A DNA stretch of 64,000 nt from Virgibacillus_F sp049310925 (GTDB lineage Bacteria; Bacillota; Bacilli; Bacillales; Amphibacillaceae). Position numbers and translations under genes: made by a program. The stretch lies in NCBI RefSeq assembly GCF_049310925.1, contig NZ_JBMERP010000004.1:62001-126000 (forward strand), in the 5' to 3' direction. Of the stretch, positions 33,629 to 41,647 are shown piece by piece; the first letter of the stretch is position 1, and each line of letters starts with the position of its first letter. The notes under the pieces were generated by a model. It saw nothing but the letters and a program-made list of their open reading frames with translations, had not been told where the DNA came from and did not search any database.

Positions 33629-33694
33629 TAAGGTTATGAAAATTCAGTCCACTAGCTAGGGGATTTCCGTATTTTGTAAAGAGGAGATAAGATA

Positions 33695-35239
33695 ATGAGT
33701 ACTTTTCACGGACTAGAGATGGCCAAGCAAGCTCTATTTGCTCAACAATCTGCGTTGTATACGACAGGTCATAATATTGCAAATGCAAATACAGAGGGAT
33801 ATACAAGGCAACGTGTTAATTTTGAAACAACTTCACCATTCCCAACTGCTTCAAGAAATAGACCTGAAATTCCAGGCCAGATGGGAACTGGTGTTGAGGT
33901 TGGAACAGTACAACGCATTCGTAATAAATTTTTAGACTACCAATTTCGTACGGAAAACAGTAAGGCTGGTTATTGGCAAACGAAGGCGGATTCTATCGCT
34001 CATATGGAAAGTTTAATGAATGAACCTTCTGAAAATGGACTCGCCAAAACGATGGATCAGTTTTGGCAATCACTTCAGGACCTTTCGGTAAACCCAAAGA
34101 ATTCAGGTGCCAGGTCTGTTGTTGCGCAAAGAGGACAAGCTGTTGCTGAAAGCTTTAATTATTTATCTAGTTCATTAAGCTCCATGCGGACTGACATAAA
34201 GAAGCAAATTGATGTCACCGTGAAGGATGCAAATTCTATATTGTCTCAAGTAAACGAAATCAATAAACAAATTCAACAAATTGAACCACACGGTTATTTA
34301 GCTAATGATTTGTATGATGAACGTGACCGCTTAATTGATGAGCTGTCAGGTATTGTAAATATCAAGGTTACGTACACCAAAAGTGGTGAAAGCTCACCTG
34401 CCATAGCAGATGGCCTGGCCACAATTGAGTTGGTGAATGACAAAGGTAAAGGGTTAGGTATTAATTTAGTTGCTGGGGAAGCCGGTGAATTTACAGAATT
34501 AAAAGTTAATTATTCGGGTGATACCAATAAAGGACGTGCTGTTTCCTCGATTACTGTTGGTGGTCAAGCAATTCAACCAGAAGACTTTACTTCCAATGGA
34601 TCCCTTAAAGGGTTTATTGAATCATATGGATATGAAGATGCAGATGGTTCCATTAAAGGTACATACCCAGACATGATTGCTAATTTGGACAAAATGGCAT
34701 TTGAATTTGCCGAAGCATTTAATGATGCTCATAACGATGGACAGGACCTAGAGGGTAATATTGGCGGTAAGTTTTTTGTAGGTGCTGGGAACCCTGCGGC
34801 AACAACACCTGAAGAAGAGTATTTTGGGGCAGCGGCATCTATTAAGGTTGCTTCTGCTGTTCTTGGCGACCCTGACTTAATTGCTGCTAGTGGGAATGGA
34901 GATCTTGGAAGTGGAACTAATGCTAATAAACTGGCTGATGTATTCGAGAACCCTTTAGATGGGTTAGGTGAGAATACATCAGTAAAAACTTTCTATGAAT
35001 CATTAATTGGTGAACTAGGCGTTAATGCCCAAGAGGCTAATAGAATGGCAGGGAATACGGTTATATTAAAATCACAGGTTGAAAATCAAAGAATGTCCGT
35101 AAGCTCTGTTTCTTTAGATGAAGAAATGTCTAATATGATTAAATATCAACATGCATATAATGCTGCGGCACGTAGTTTAACTGCTGTAGATGAATTACTA
35201 GATCGGATTATCAATAACATGGGCCTCGTAGGAAGGTAG
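33695..35239 (+). CDS. flgK: Flagellar hook-associated protein FlgK (HAP1)
   Basis: A 514-residue extracellular junction protein between hook and filament. The N-terminal rod motif ALYTTGHNIANANTEGYTRQ and the C-terminal SVSLDEEMSNMIKYQHAYNAAAR helix are the FlgK signature. The central part is variable. RBS AGAGGAG is near 33680. flgL begins 9 bases after its stop. Confidence 0.95.
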   Translation: MSTFHGLEMAKQALFAQQSALYTTGHNIANANTEGYTRQRVNFETTSPFPTASRNRPEIPGQMGTGVEVGTVQRIRNKFLDYQFRTENSKAGYWQTKADSIAHMESLMNEPSENGLAKTMDQFWQSLQDLSVNPKNSGARSVVAQRGQAVAESFNYLSSSLSSMRTDIKKQIDVTVKDANSILSQVNEINKQIQQIEPHGYLANDLYDERDRLIDELSGIVNIKVTYTKSGESSPAIADGLATIELVNDKGKGLGINLVAGEAGEFTELKVNYSGDTNKGRAVSSITVGGQAIQPEDFTSNGSLKGFIESYGYEDADGSIKGTYPDMIANLDKMAFEFAEAFNDAHNDGQDLEGNIGGKFFVGAGNPAATTPEEEYFGAAASIKVASAVLGDPDLIAASGNGDLGSGTNANKLADVFENPLDGLGENTSVKTFYESLIGELGVNAQEANRMAGNTVILKSQVENQRMSVSSVSLDEEMSNMIKYQHAYNAAARSLTAVDELLDRIINNMGLVGR

Positions 35240-35248
35240 GGTAAAATT

Positions 35249-36118
35249 ATGCGAATAACTCAAGGAATGTTATCTAACAATATGCTGAGAAACCTTTCCA
35301 GTAGCTATTCAAAACTAGGTACATATATGGACCAGTTATCATCAGGAAAAAAAATTAATAAACCATCTGATGACCCTGTTATAGCTATGAAGGGTATGAA
35401 CTATCGCTCACAGGTAACAGAAGTGCAACAATACAAGCGCAATACCAATGAAGTTCACAACTGGATGGATAACTCTGATGCAGCACTAGATAAAGCAACG
35501 CAAGCTTTACAAAAGATGCGTGAGCTAGCGGTACAGGCTAGTAATGATACGTACGGTTCTGAGGAACGTAAGAATATCATGAGTGAAGTTAAGCAACTAA
35601 AAGAACATATTATTGATATCGCTAATACACAGGTTAACGGGAAGTTTATCTTTAATGGAACAAAAACTGATGAAAAGCCTATTGACAATCCACCGTTTGG
35701 AATTGATACAGTTTCCCCGGTGAAGATTGAGGTTTCCAGCAATACAAAATTACAGGCAAATGTCGATGGTGCAGAAGTATTTGGACAGGATTTGTTCACA
35801 AACATGGATAATTTTATTAATGCTCTCGATACTAACAATCAGTCTGAAATTGAAGCAAGTATTGGTACTGTTGATGATAATATTGACAAAGTGATTAATA
35901 CAAGAGCTGATCTTGGTGCCAGAATGAATCGACTCGAACTGATTGAAAACCGGTTAAGTTCGCAAGAGATAAATGCAAAACGAATGATGTCTAACAATGA
36001 AGATATTGATTATGAAAAGGTTATAACAGAGCTTACAGCACAGGAAAGTGTACATCGTGCAGCACTTTCTGCAGGGTCGCGTATTATCCAACCAACTTTA
36101 TTAGACTTTTTACGATAA
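35249..36118 (+). CDS. flgL: Flagellar hook-associated protein FlgL (HAP3)
   Basis: A 289-residue flagellin-like junction protein. The N-terminal MLSNNMLRNLSSSYSKLG and LSSGKKINKPSDDP match the flagellin D0 domain, and the C-terminal TELTAQESVHRAAL matches the FlgL family. A hairpin follows. It completes the flgM-flgL group. True flagellin (hag) would be longer and is not in this window. Confidence 0.92.
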   Translation: MRITQGMLSNNMLRNLSSSYSKLGTYMDQLSSGKKINKPSDDPVIAMKGMNYRSQVTEVQQYKRNTNEVHNWMDNSDAALDKATQALQKMRELAVQASNDTYGSEERKNIMSEVKQLKEHIIDIANTQVNGKFIFNGTKTDEKPIDNPPFGIDTVSPVKIEVSSNTKLQANVDGAEVFGQDLFTNMDNFINALDTNNQSEIEASIGTVDDNIDKVINTRADLGARMNRLELIENRLSSQEINAKRMMSNNEDIDYEKVITELTAQESVHRAALSAGSRIIQPTLLDFLR

Positions 36119-36129
36119 GTTTTAGTTCG

Positions 36130-36166
36130 TAGCCCTAACCACTTTTTAATGGTGGGTTAGGGCTAT
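36130..36166 (+). terminator. Hairpin after flgL
   Basis: TAGCCCTAACCAC and GGTGGGTTAGGGCTA pair over 13 bases. Only a short T-rich tail (ATATTTA) follows, so it may be a partial terminator or an mRNA end stabiliser. Confidence 0.6.
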
Positions 36167-36201
36167 ATTTATCCTTATTCACGTTGAAGGAAGGGGTTTT
36201 T

Positions 36202-36771
36202 ATGCAGTTACCTCAAATACGAATGCAGTCGCAAATGGCTCAGATTAACATCCTCCAAACTAATGCAAGTCAAGAGATACAACAGCCTAAAGCATCTTTA
36301 TCGATTGAGCAACCAAAAGCAAAAGTGACCATTCAAACGACTCCCTCAAAGCTTCAAATCGATCAGACTAGGGCGTGGGAGGATATGAATTTAATGCACA
36401 TTTTTAAACGAATTGAAAAATATGCAAATGAAGGAATTCAAGGTGCTCATGAAGGAACAGCCAGACGCGTTCAACAAGGTGATGCTTTAATGAGAATTGA
36501 AAATAAAGGTAACCCCATTTCAAGCCAGGCTGTTCAAAATGGATTTGATCATATGAAAAAGTTGGGTATTAAGTTTATCCCGTCTATGTTTGCTGTAAAG
36601 ATAGATTATCAGCCTTCCAGATTATCTATTGATGTAAAGGTCAATAAGCCAATCATTCGTGCGGAGGCACATCAACCAAACTATCAATTTACTCCAGGTA
36701 ATGTTGAGATTGGTATAAGAAACTATCAGAGTTTAAAGATTGACTTTGAAAACCTGTTTTCCCAAGAATAA
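36202..36771 (+). CDS. yviE: DUF6470-family protein (YviE)
   Basis: A 189-residue protein of the YviE family, always found between flgL and fliW in Bacillaceae. The N-terminus has tandem Gln/Pro-containing repeats (IQQPKASLSIEQPKAKVTI). Its role is unknown; from its place a link to flagellar control is likely. ATG 36202 follows GGAAGGGG; the longer TTG start at 36184 has no site. Confidence 0.8.
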   Translation: MQLPQIRMQSQMAQINILQTNASQEIQQPKASLSIEQPKAKVTIQTTPSKLQIDQTRAWEDMNLMHIFKRIEKYANEGIQGAHEGTARRVQQGDALMRIENKGNPISSQAVQNGFDHMKKLGIKFIPSMFAVKIDYQPSRLSIDVKVNKPIIRAEAHQPNYQFTPGNVEIGIRNYQSLKIDFENLFSQE

Positions 36772-36818
36772 TTCACAAGTAATATATAAAATGATTTATA
36801 AGGGATGGTAAGTAAAAA

Positions 36819-37268
36819 ATGAAAATTCAAACAAAGTATGTAGGTGAAGTGGAAATAAATGTAGAGCAAATTATTAACTTCGCTAGTGGAATACCTGGGT
36901 TTATTAACGAAACAAAGTTCACTTTACTGGATTTACCGGGAAATCCAGTATTTCAAATTCTTCAATCTGTTTCTACTCCAGAAGTTGCCTTTGTGGTAGC
37001 GAACCCTTATCACTTTTATGTTGACTATGCATTTGAACTTGATACAAATGTAAAGGAAAGTCTGGCAATTAGAAATGAAAAGGATGTGGTTGTACTCTCG
37101 ATTGTTACTTTACAGGATCCATTCGAAACAAGCACACTAAATCTAAAAGCACCAATTATTATTAATCATACTAGTAAACGTGGAAAGCAATATATTTTAA
37201 ATCAGGAAGACTATTCCGCAAAATCATCTATTACACAAACTAATACCTCTAAAGTGAGGGGAGTTTAG
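36819..37268 (+). CDS. fliW: Flagellar assembly factor FliW
   Basis: A 149-residue protein that binds CsrA and flagellin in turn, coupling filament growth to hag translation. Family words FASGIPGF, FTLLDLPG and VVLSIVTLQ are present. It ends one base before csrA, as in B. subtilis, so they are cotranslated. FliW has kept its partner csrA although hag is absent here. Confidence 0.9.
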   Translation: MKIQTKYVGEVEINVEQIINFASGIPGFINETKFTLLDLPGNPVFQILQSVSTPEVAFVVANPYHFYVDYAFELDTNVKESLAIRNEKDVVVLSIVTLQDPFETSTLNLKAPIIINHTSKRGKQYILNQEDYSAKSSITQTNTSKVRGV

Positions 37269-37269
37269 T

Positions 37270-37491
37270 ATGTTAGTTCTGACTAGAAAACTTAATGAAT
37301 CTATTCAAATCGGGGACGAAATTGAAGTTAAGGTGTTAGGGATAGAAGGAGATCAAATAAAGCTGGGAATTGCAGCGCCAAAATCAGTTGAAGTCCATCG
37401 AAAAGAAGTATACATAGATATCCAGGAACAAAATAGTGCAGCAGCAAATCTCCCGACAGATGTACTAGGTCTTATAGAAAAAAAAGAATAA
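37270..37491 (+). CDS. csrA: Carbon storage regulator CsrA
   Basis: A 73-residue RNA-binding regulator that blocks hag translation. It starts MLVLTRKLNESIQIGDEI and contains EVHRKEVY, the CsrA signature. It follows fliW by 1 base. In B. subtilis hag is next, but here a sigma-D promoter and flaG follow. Confidence 0.95.
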   Translation: MLVLTRKLNESIQIGDEIEVKVLGIEGDQIKLGIAAPKSVEVHRKEVYIDIQEQNSAAANLPTDVLGLIEKKE

Positions 37492-37493
37492 TT

Positions 37494-37520
37494 TAACAAT
37501 TAGATTGCTAATGCCGATAT
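37494..37520 (+). promoter_or_regulatory. Sigma-D promoter of the flaG-fliD-fliS-fliT operon
   Basis: TAAC (37494-37497), a 15-base spacer and GCCGATAT (37513-37520), the perfect sigma-D -10. It sits just before flaG, at the place where the hag promoter lies in B. subtilis. Confidence 0.8.
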
Positions 37521-37554
37521 AAAGGAAAATAGAGTTCGAGGAGTTGCTTGGGCA

Positions 37555-37920
37555 ATGAAGATTGAAAATGTAGTGACTGGTTCACAACCCTTGCAAAGTG
37601 AAACAAACAACAAGCCTAATACGTCAGCAATTGAAGGAACCATAAAAAAACTCGAAATAAATAAAGAAATAGAACTTCATGATGAAAAGGTAATTAACAA
37701 AGAAGATATCGAAACAGTCATCTCGAAGCTAAATGAGTTTATTGAACCTATACATACCAATCTAAAGTTTGAATATCATGAAAAACTTAATGATTACTAT
37801 GTAACTGTTGTAAACCCGCTTACGGACGAGGTGCTAAAGGAAATTCCCTCTAGGAAAATGCTTGATATGTACGCAGCTATGGCTGAATTTATGGGTTTAC
37901 TAGTAGATGAGAAAATTTAA
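37555..37920 (+). CDS. flaG: Flagellar protein FlaG (YvyC)
   Basis: A 121-residue FlaG-family protein of unclear role in filament length. The C-terminal stretch FEYHEKLNDYYVTVVNPLTDEVLKEIPSRK is the family domain. The start ATG 37555 follows GAGGAG further upstream. It begins the operon with fliD, fliS and fliT and follows a sigma-D promoter. Confidence 0.85.
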   Translation: MKIENVVTGSQPLQSETNNKPNTSAIEGTIKKLEINKEIELHDEKVINKEDIETVISKLNEFIEPIHTNLKFEYHEKLNDYYVTVVNPLTDEVLKEIPSRKMLDMYAAMAEFMGLLVDEKI

Positions 37921-37934
37921 GGAGTTGAAAGCAT

Positions 37935-39440
37935 ATGCGCATAGGTGGACTAGCAACTGGTATGGATATTGATCAGCTCGTAGGTAAATTAATGAAAGCT
38001 GAGAGAATGCCATTAGATCGTATGGAACAGGATAGAACAATACTTACCTGGAAACGTGATGCATACCGTACTATTAACAAGGCACTTTTAGAATTAGAAA
38101 ATATGACATTAAAAATGGAACTAGGCTCAACTTACAATACAAAGTCTGTAAGCTCTACCCAAGAAAATGCTGTTACTGCAACAGGCACGCCAACAGCTTC
38201 TAACGGTGTATATAATATTGAGGTTACACAGCTGGCAAAGTCAGCAATTAATGTTGGGGGAGTTATTGGCAGTAATATTGATCAAAGTGCAACACTAGAA
38301 TCACAGTTTGGTACTGGAGTTCCTACAGGAGACTTTGAGTTTTACACGTATAAAGAGGATGGTACAAAAGACACACATACATTTTCAGTTAGTGCAGATG
38401 ATACTTTAAATGATGTTCTAGGAAGAATTACAGAGGCAGATAACAATGTCCGTGCATTTTTCGACCCACAGTCACAGAAGGTTGTCTTGGAAACAACACG
38501 GACAGGAGATTATAATAAATCTACTGAGTTTGCCGGTGCAGAAATTGGGTTTAATTCAACTGCAAATTCATTTTTCACGGATACTTTAAAGCTTACAGCC
38601 GATGGAACTCAGGCTGGACAAGCTGGGCAAGACGCTGCATTTACTTATAACGGACAACTAGGTCTGACATCTAAGGATAACAATTATACCCTAAACGGAA
38701 TCAATTTTGAGTTTAAAAATACTACAGTTGGTAGTGCTAAATTGACTGTCAATAACAATGTGGAAGCATCGTTTGAGTCAGTAATGAAATTTGTGGACAA
38801 GTACAATCAACTTGTCGAGGAATTAAATAAGACGCAACAAGATGAGATATATCGAGATTATAAGCCATTAACCGATGAACAAAAAGAGGCAATGTCAGAG
38901 GATGAAGCTGAACTTTGGGAAGAAAAAGCCAAAAGTGGTATCTTACGAAATGAATCAATTATCTCAAATGGAATGTATGCAATGCGACGGGACTGGTATG
39001 CGAATGTTGCTACAGGAGGGGATATTACTTCATTAACCCAAATCGGTATTACTACTTCTAGTGACTATAGAGATGGCGGAAAATTGGTAGTGAATGAGGC
39101 GGAATTAAAAAAGGCATTAACTGAAAATCCAGAGGGCGTACAAAAATTATTTTCAAATGATACAGAAGATGCAAGTAAGGGAATTGTTAACAGACTTGAG
39201 GACTCAATTGAATCAATAATGGGAAGAATTGAAGATCGTGCTGGTAAGGGTACAGATACGCTTGAAAATTATACATTAGGAAAACGAATGAAAGATCTAG
39301 ACAGCCAAATAATGGATTTCGAGAGTAGATTAGCACGAGTAGAAAACCGTTATTGGAGCGAATTTACCGCAATGGAAAAAGCAATACAACGGATGAATCA
39401 ACAGTCAGCCCAGCTAATGTCACAATTTGGTGGAGCTTAA
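37935..39440 (+). CDS. fliD: Flagellar filament cap protein FliD (HAP2)
   Basis: A 501-residue cap protein that helps flagellin fold at the filament tip. The N-terminal GLATGMDIDQLVGKLMKAE and the C-terminal DLDSQIMDFESRLARVENRY are the FliD signature regions. It has a variable middle. It follows flaG by 14 bases and precedes fliS. Confidence 0.94.
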   Translation: MRIGGLATGMDIDQLVGKLMKAERMPLDRMEQDRTILTWKRDAYRTINKALLELENMTLKMELGSTYNTKSVSSTQENAVTATGTPTASNGVYNIEVTQLAKSAINVGGVIGSNIDQSATLESQFGTGVPTGDFEFYTYKEDGTKDTHTFSVSADDTLNDVLGRITEADNNVRAFFDPQSQKVVLETTRTGDYNKSTEFAGAEIGFNSTANSFFTDTLKLTADGTQAGQAGQDAAFTYNGQLGLTSKDNNYTLNGINFEFKNTTVGSAKLTVNNNVEASFESVMKFVDKYNQLVEELNKTQQDEIYRDYKPLTDEQKEAMSEDEAELWEEKAKSGILRNESIISNGMYAMRRDWYANVATGGDITSLTQIGITTSSDYRDGGKLVVNEAELKKALTENPEGVQKLFSNDTEDASKGIVNRLEDSIESIMGRIEDRAGKGTDTLENYTLGKRMKDLDSQIMDFESRLARVENRYWSEFTAMEKAIQRMNQQSAQLMSQFGGA

Positions 39441-39476
39441 GATTAAGGTAGAAGAGATTTTTTAAGGAGTGTATAT

Positions 39477-39878
39477 ATGTCTTTAAACAAGCAGTATCAA
39501 ACCTATCAGGATAACGCCGTGAACACTGCATCTGGTCCAGAATTAACGATGATGCTTTATAATGGTTGCATCAAATTTATTAAACATGCAAAGAAAAGTA
39601 TGAAGGAAAAAAATTATGAAGAAAAAAACGTAAATATACAGAAAGCACAAAAGATTATTCAGGAATTAATGTTAACAATGGATCGGGATATAGATATAAC
39701 ACATCAAATATTACCACTATACGAATATATGCTCCATCAATTAAAAGAAGGAAACATTAAAAATGATGAAGCCTTATTAGATGAAGCACTATCTTACACG
39801 ATTGAATTTAGAGATACATGGAAAGAAGTCATTTTAAAAACTCGTCAAAATCAGTACGCACAAGGTGCAAAAGTTTAA
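39477..39878 (+). CDS. fliS: Flagellin export chaperone FliS
   Basis: A 133-residue chaperone that binds the C-terminus of flagellin. YQTYQDNAVNTASGPELTMMLYNGCIKFI is the family N-terminus. TAAGGAGTG precedes the ATG. It overlaps the start of fliT by 1 base. Confidence 0.94.
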   Translation: MSLNKQYQTYQDNAVNTASGPELTMMLYNGCIKFIKHAKKSMKEKNYEEKNVNIQKAQKIIQELMLTMDRDIDITHQILPLYEYMLHQLKEGNIKNDEALLDEALSYTIEFRDTWKEVILKTRQNQYAQGAKV

Positions 39879-40231
39879 TGAGCAGTCTAGAAGAGTTGTA
39901 CGAGATTACTATAGAGCTGGAAAATGTTTTAAAACAAACTGTTAGCTCGAAAAATCGTGAATCAGTAATCGAAAAAATTAATTTTCTGATTGAAAAAAGG
40001 GGAAGTTTAATGAATAGCATTAAACCTCCCTTCACAGAAGATGAAAAACTTATGGGAAGAAAACTTGTAAACATGAACGAAGTAATCCAAACGGAAATGA
40101 CAGAAGTATTAAGTAACCTAAAGACAGAAATGAAGCAGATTAAGAAGCAAAAAAAGTCGAATCAGAACTATGTCAATCCTTATAAAAACGTCAAAACAAT
40201 GGATGGCATGTTTATGGATAGTAAAAAATAG
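39878..40231 (+). CDS. fliT: Flagellar protein FliT
   Basis: A 117-residue helical protein that follows fliS in Bacillus and acts as a chaperone for FliD in the family. It has heptad-like Leu, Glu and Lys content and a basic C-terminal part (NPYKNVKTMDGMFMD). The start ATG 39878 overlaps the fliS stop (TAATG). I base the call mainly on position and size. Confidence 0.75.
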   Translation: MSSLEELYEITIELENVLKQTVSSKNRESVIEKINFLIEKRGSLMNSIKPPFTEDEKLMGRKLVNMNEVIQTEMTEVLSNLKTEMKQIKKQKKSNQNYVNPYKNVKTMDGMFMDSKK

Positions 40232-40269
40232 AGACCCTGGAACTAACTGGAGTTTCTATTTTTTTACTA
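40231..40269 (+). terminator. Terminator of the fliD operon
   Basis: AGAGACCCTGG and CTGGAGTTTCT pair with several wobbles, then TATTTTTTT. Confidence 0.55.
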
Positions 40270-40283
40270 TCTTAAAAAAGATT

Positions 40284-40298
40284 TCGACAAAATCCTAC
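40284..40298 (-). promoter_or_regulatory. Spo0A-like box upstream of hpf
   Basis: Read on the minus strand the sequence is GGATTTTGTCGAAA, which contains the 0A-box core TGTCGAA. It lies about 30 bases before the -35 elements of hpf. Confidence 0.45.
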
Positions 40299-40320
40299 AT
40301 TAAATTTAAAAAATTATTTT

Positions 40321-40354
40321 GTTTAAGCAGGAATTAGACAGGGTATTGTAGAAT
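40321..40354 (+). promoter_or_regulatory. Overlapping sigma-B and sigma-H promoters of hpf
   Basis: Sigma-B: GTTTAA (40321-40326), 14 bases, GGGTAT (40341-40346). Sigma-H: AGGAATT (40329-40335), 12 bases, GTAGAAT (40348-40354). Both match the Bacillus consensus. The B. subtilis orthologue yvyD/hpf is known to use the same pair. Confidence 0.8.
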
Positions 40355-40388
40355 AGTAAATACATAAGGATGAAAGGAGGACACTTTT

Positions 40389-40940
40389 ATGAAATACAAC
40401 ATTCGTGGTGAAAATATTGAGGTGACGGGTGCAATTCGTGATTACGTACAAAAGAAAATAGGAAAGCTTGAACGCTATTTCGATACGCCTCCAACTTCAG
40501 ATGTCCATGTTAATTTGAGTGTCTATAATGATGAGCAGAAAATTGAGGTAACAATTCCAATGACGAACTTATTGCTTCGCGCAGAGGAACAGCACATTGA
40601 TCTATATGCTGCCATCGACCTTGTATTGGATAAGTTAGAAAGACAGATTCGTAAATATAAGACCAAAGTAAATCGCAGGTCTCGTCAAAATGGATCGGCA
40701 AAACATATTTTTGCTGACCTTGAAAAAGAGCAAGCAGATAATGAGTACGAGTCAGATGAAATAGAAATTGTAAAGACAAAACGGTTTAACCTGAAACCAA
40801 TGGATTCAGAAGAAGCAGTAATGCAAATGGATATGCTGGGACATACATTTTATGTATTTACAAATGCAAATTCCAATGATACTAATGTAGTATATCGTCG
40901 CAAAGATGGACGGTATGGAATTATTGAACCAAACAGTTAA
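40389..40940 (+). CDS. hpf: Ribosome hibernation promoting factor, long form
   Basis: A 183-residue HPF of the long type, which dimerises 70S ribosomes into inactive 100S particles in stationary phase. The N-terminal HPF domain has YNIRGENIEVTGAIRDYV and YAAIDLVLDKLERQIRKYK. A linker with charged residues follows. The C-terminal dimerisation domain contains KPMDSEEAVMQMDMLGHTFYVFTN. GAAAGGAGG precedes the ATG. Sigma-B and sigma-H promoters upstream fit its stress role. Confidence 0.95.
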   Translation: MKYNIRGENIEVTGAIRDYVQKKIGKLERYFDTPPTSDVHVNLSVYNDEQKIEVTIPMTNLLLRAEEQHIDLYAAIDLVLDKLERQIRKYKTKVNRRSRQNGSAKHIFADLEKEQADNEYESDEIEIVKTKRFNLKPMDSEEAVMQMDMLGHTFYVFTNANSNDTNVVYRRKDGRYGIIEPNS

Positions 40941-40958
40941 TCAACAATTATTATGATA

Positions 40959-40989
40959 AAGCGACCCCGTTTTTAGGGGTCGCTTTTTT
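40959..40989 (+). terminator. Terminator of hpf
   Basis: AAGCGACCCC and GGGGTCGCTT pair fully around GTTTTTA, then TTTTTT. Confidence 0.9.
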
Positions 40990-41070
40990 GGCATTAAATT
41001 TAATTTTAAAATTTATTAATTTCCCTTTTTCTTTTATAAAAGGATGGGTCTAACATAAGGGTATATAATC

Positions 41071-41195
41071 TTGTCGTGATTTGTCGAATGTTTTCCTAAT
41101 TAATGATTCCGGATAGTAAAAAGTGTTCTATTTGATAGCAAAATTAAAGATTTTTTACAGAAAAGAGAGTTTTAGAGTGAAAAAATTGTCGAATG
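41071..41195 (+). promoter_or_regulatory. Spo0A-like boxes before the small 54-residue gene
   Basis: TTGTCGTGA (41071-41079), TTGTCGAATG (41081-41090) and TTGTCGAATG (41186-41195) resemble the 0A box TTTTGTCGAA. The last two match the core TGTCGAA exactly. Together with the small ORF they fill most of the 340-base gap from hpf. Confidence 0.5.
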
Positions 41196-41279
41196 CTATC
41201 CCAATTTTAAAAAACGTTAGTTAGCCTGATTTATATATTCCATGGTATAAATATAGTATGAAAAAAGGGGGAGATGTTA

Positions 41280-41444
41280 GTGAGTGATCAAGGCAGTATT
41301 TCTTATGATTCTCTAGTAACAAAGGTAAGACAACAAGAAGAAACAATTGTACAGTTACTGGTTATAATTGCAGCAACAAATCGTAAAATATCTGATTTGA
41401 TTGAACTGCAGGATCAGCGAAAACATTCTCTATCTCATTCTTAG
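41280..41444 (+). CDS. Small protein (54 residues), function unknown
   Basis: A short reading frame from GTG 41280, with GGGGGAG 6 bases upstream; ATG 41274 is in frame but too close to that site. It encodes a mainly helical peptide, with KVRQQEETIVQLLVIIAATN as a likely amphipathic or hydrophobic helix. I do not recognise a family. Spo0A-type boxes lie upstream and a terminator follows, which supports a real gene. It lies between hpf and secA, where B. subtilis has no clear equivalent I can name. Confidence 0.55.
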   Translation: MSDQGSISYDSLVTKVRQQEETIVQLLVIIAATNRKISDLIELQDQRKHSLSHS

Positions 41445-41503
41445 TGTTCCTCGTGTTAGATGCTTCCAGTTTTATTTTTGTAGCCTCATACTTACCTCAT
41501 AGT

Positions 41504-41534
41504 GAAGAGTAGCTCATCCTCGGGCTATTCTTTT
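41504..41534 (+). terminator. Terminator of the small gene
   Basis: AGAGTAGC and GCTATTCT pair with one wobble, then TTTTATA. Confidence 0.6.
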
Positions 41535-41647
41535 ATATTTCTATTAATATAGTGGGTAGTTGTCATACTTGTTTATATAATGTTATTATAAGTTGTGGAT
41601 AAAAGTATATAAGAAGAGATTCCGAACAATATTGAGGAGCGTTAATT

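Noticed and set aside
35249..36118. Flagellin (hag)
   Set aside because: It has flagellin-like ends but the length, order and C-terminus fit FlgL.
41280..41444. Spo0E-like phosphatase
   Set aside because: The size fits but the required SQELD motif is missing.
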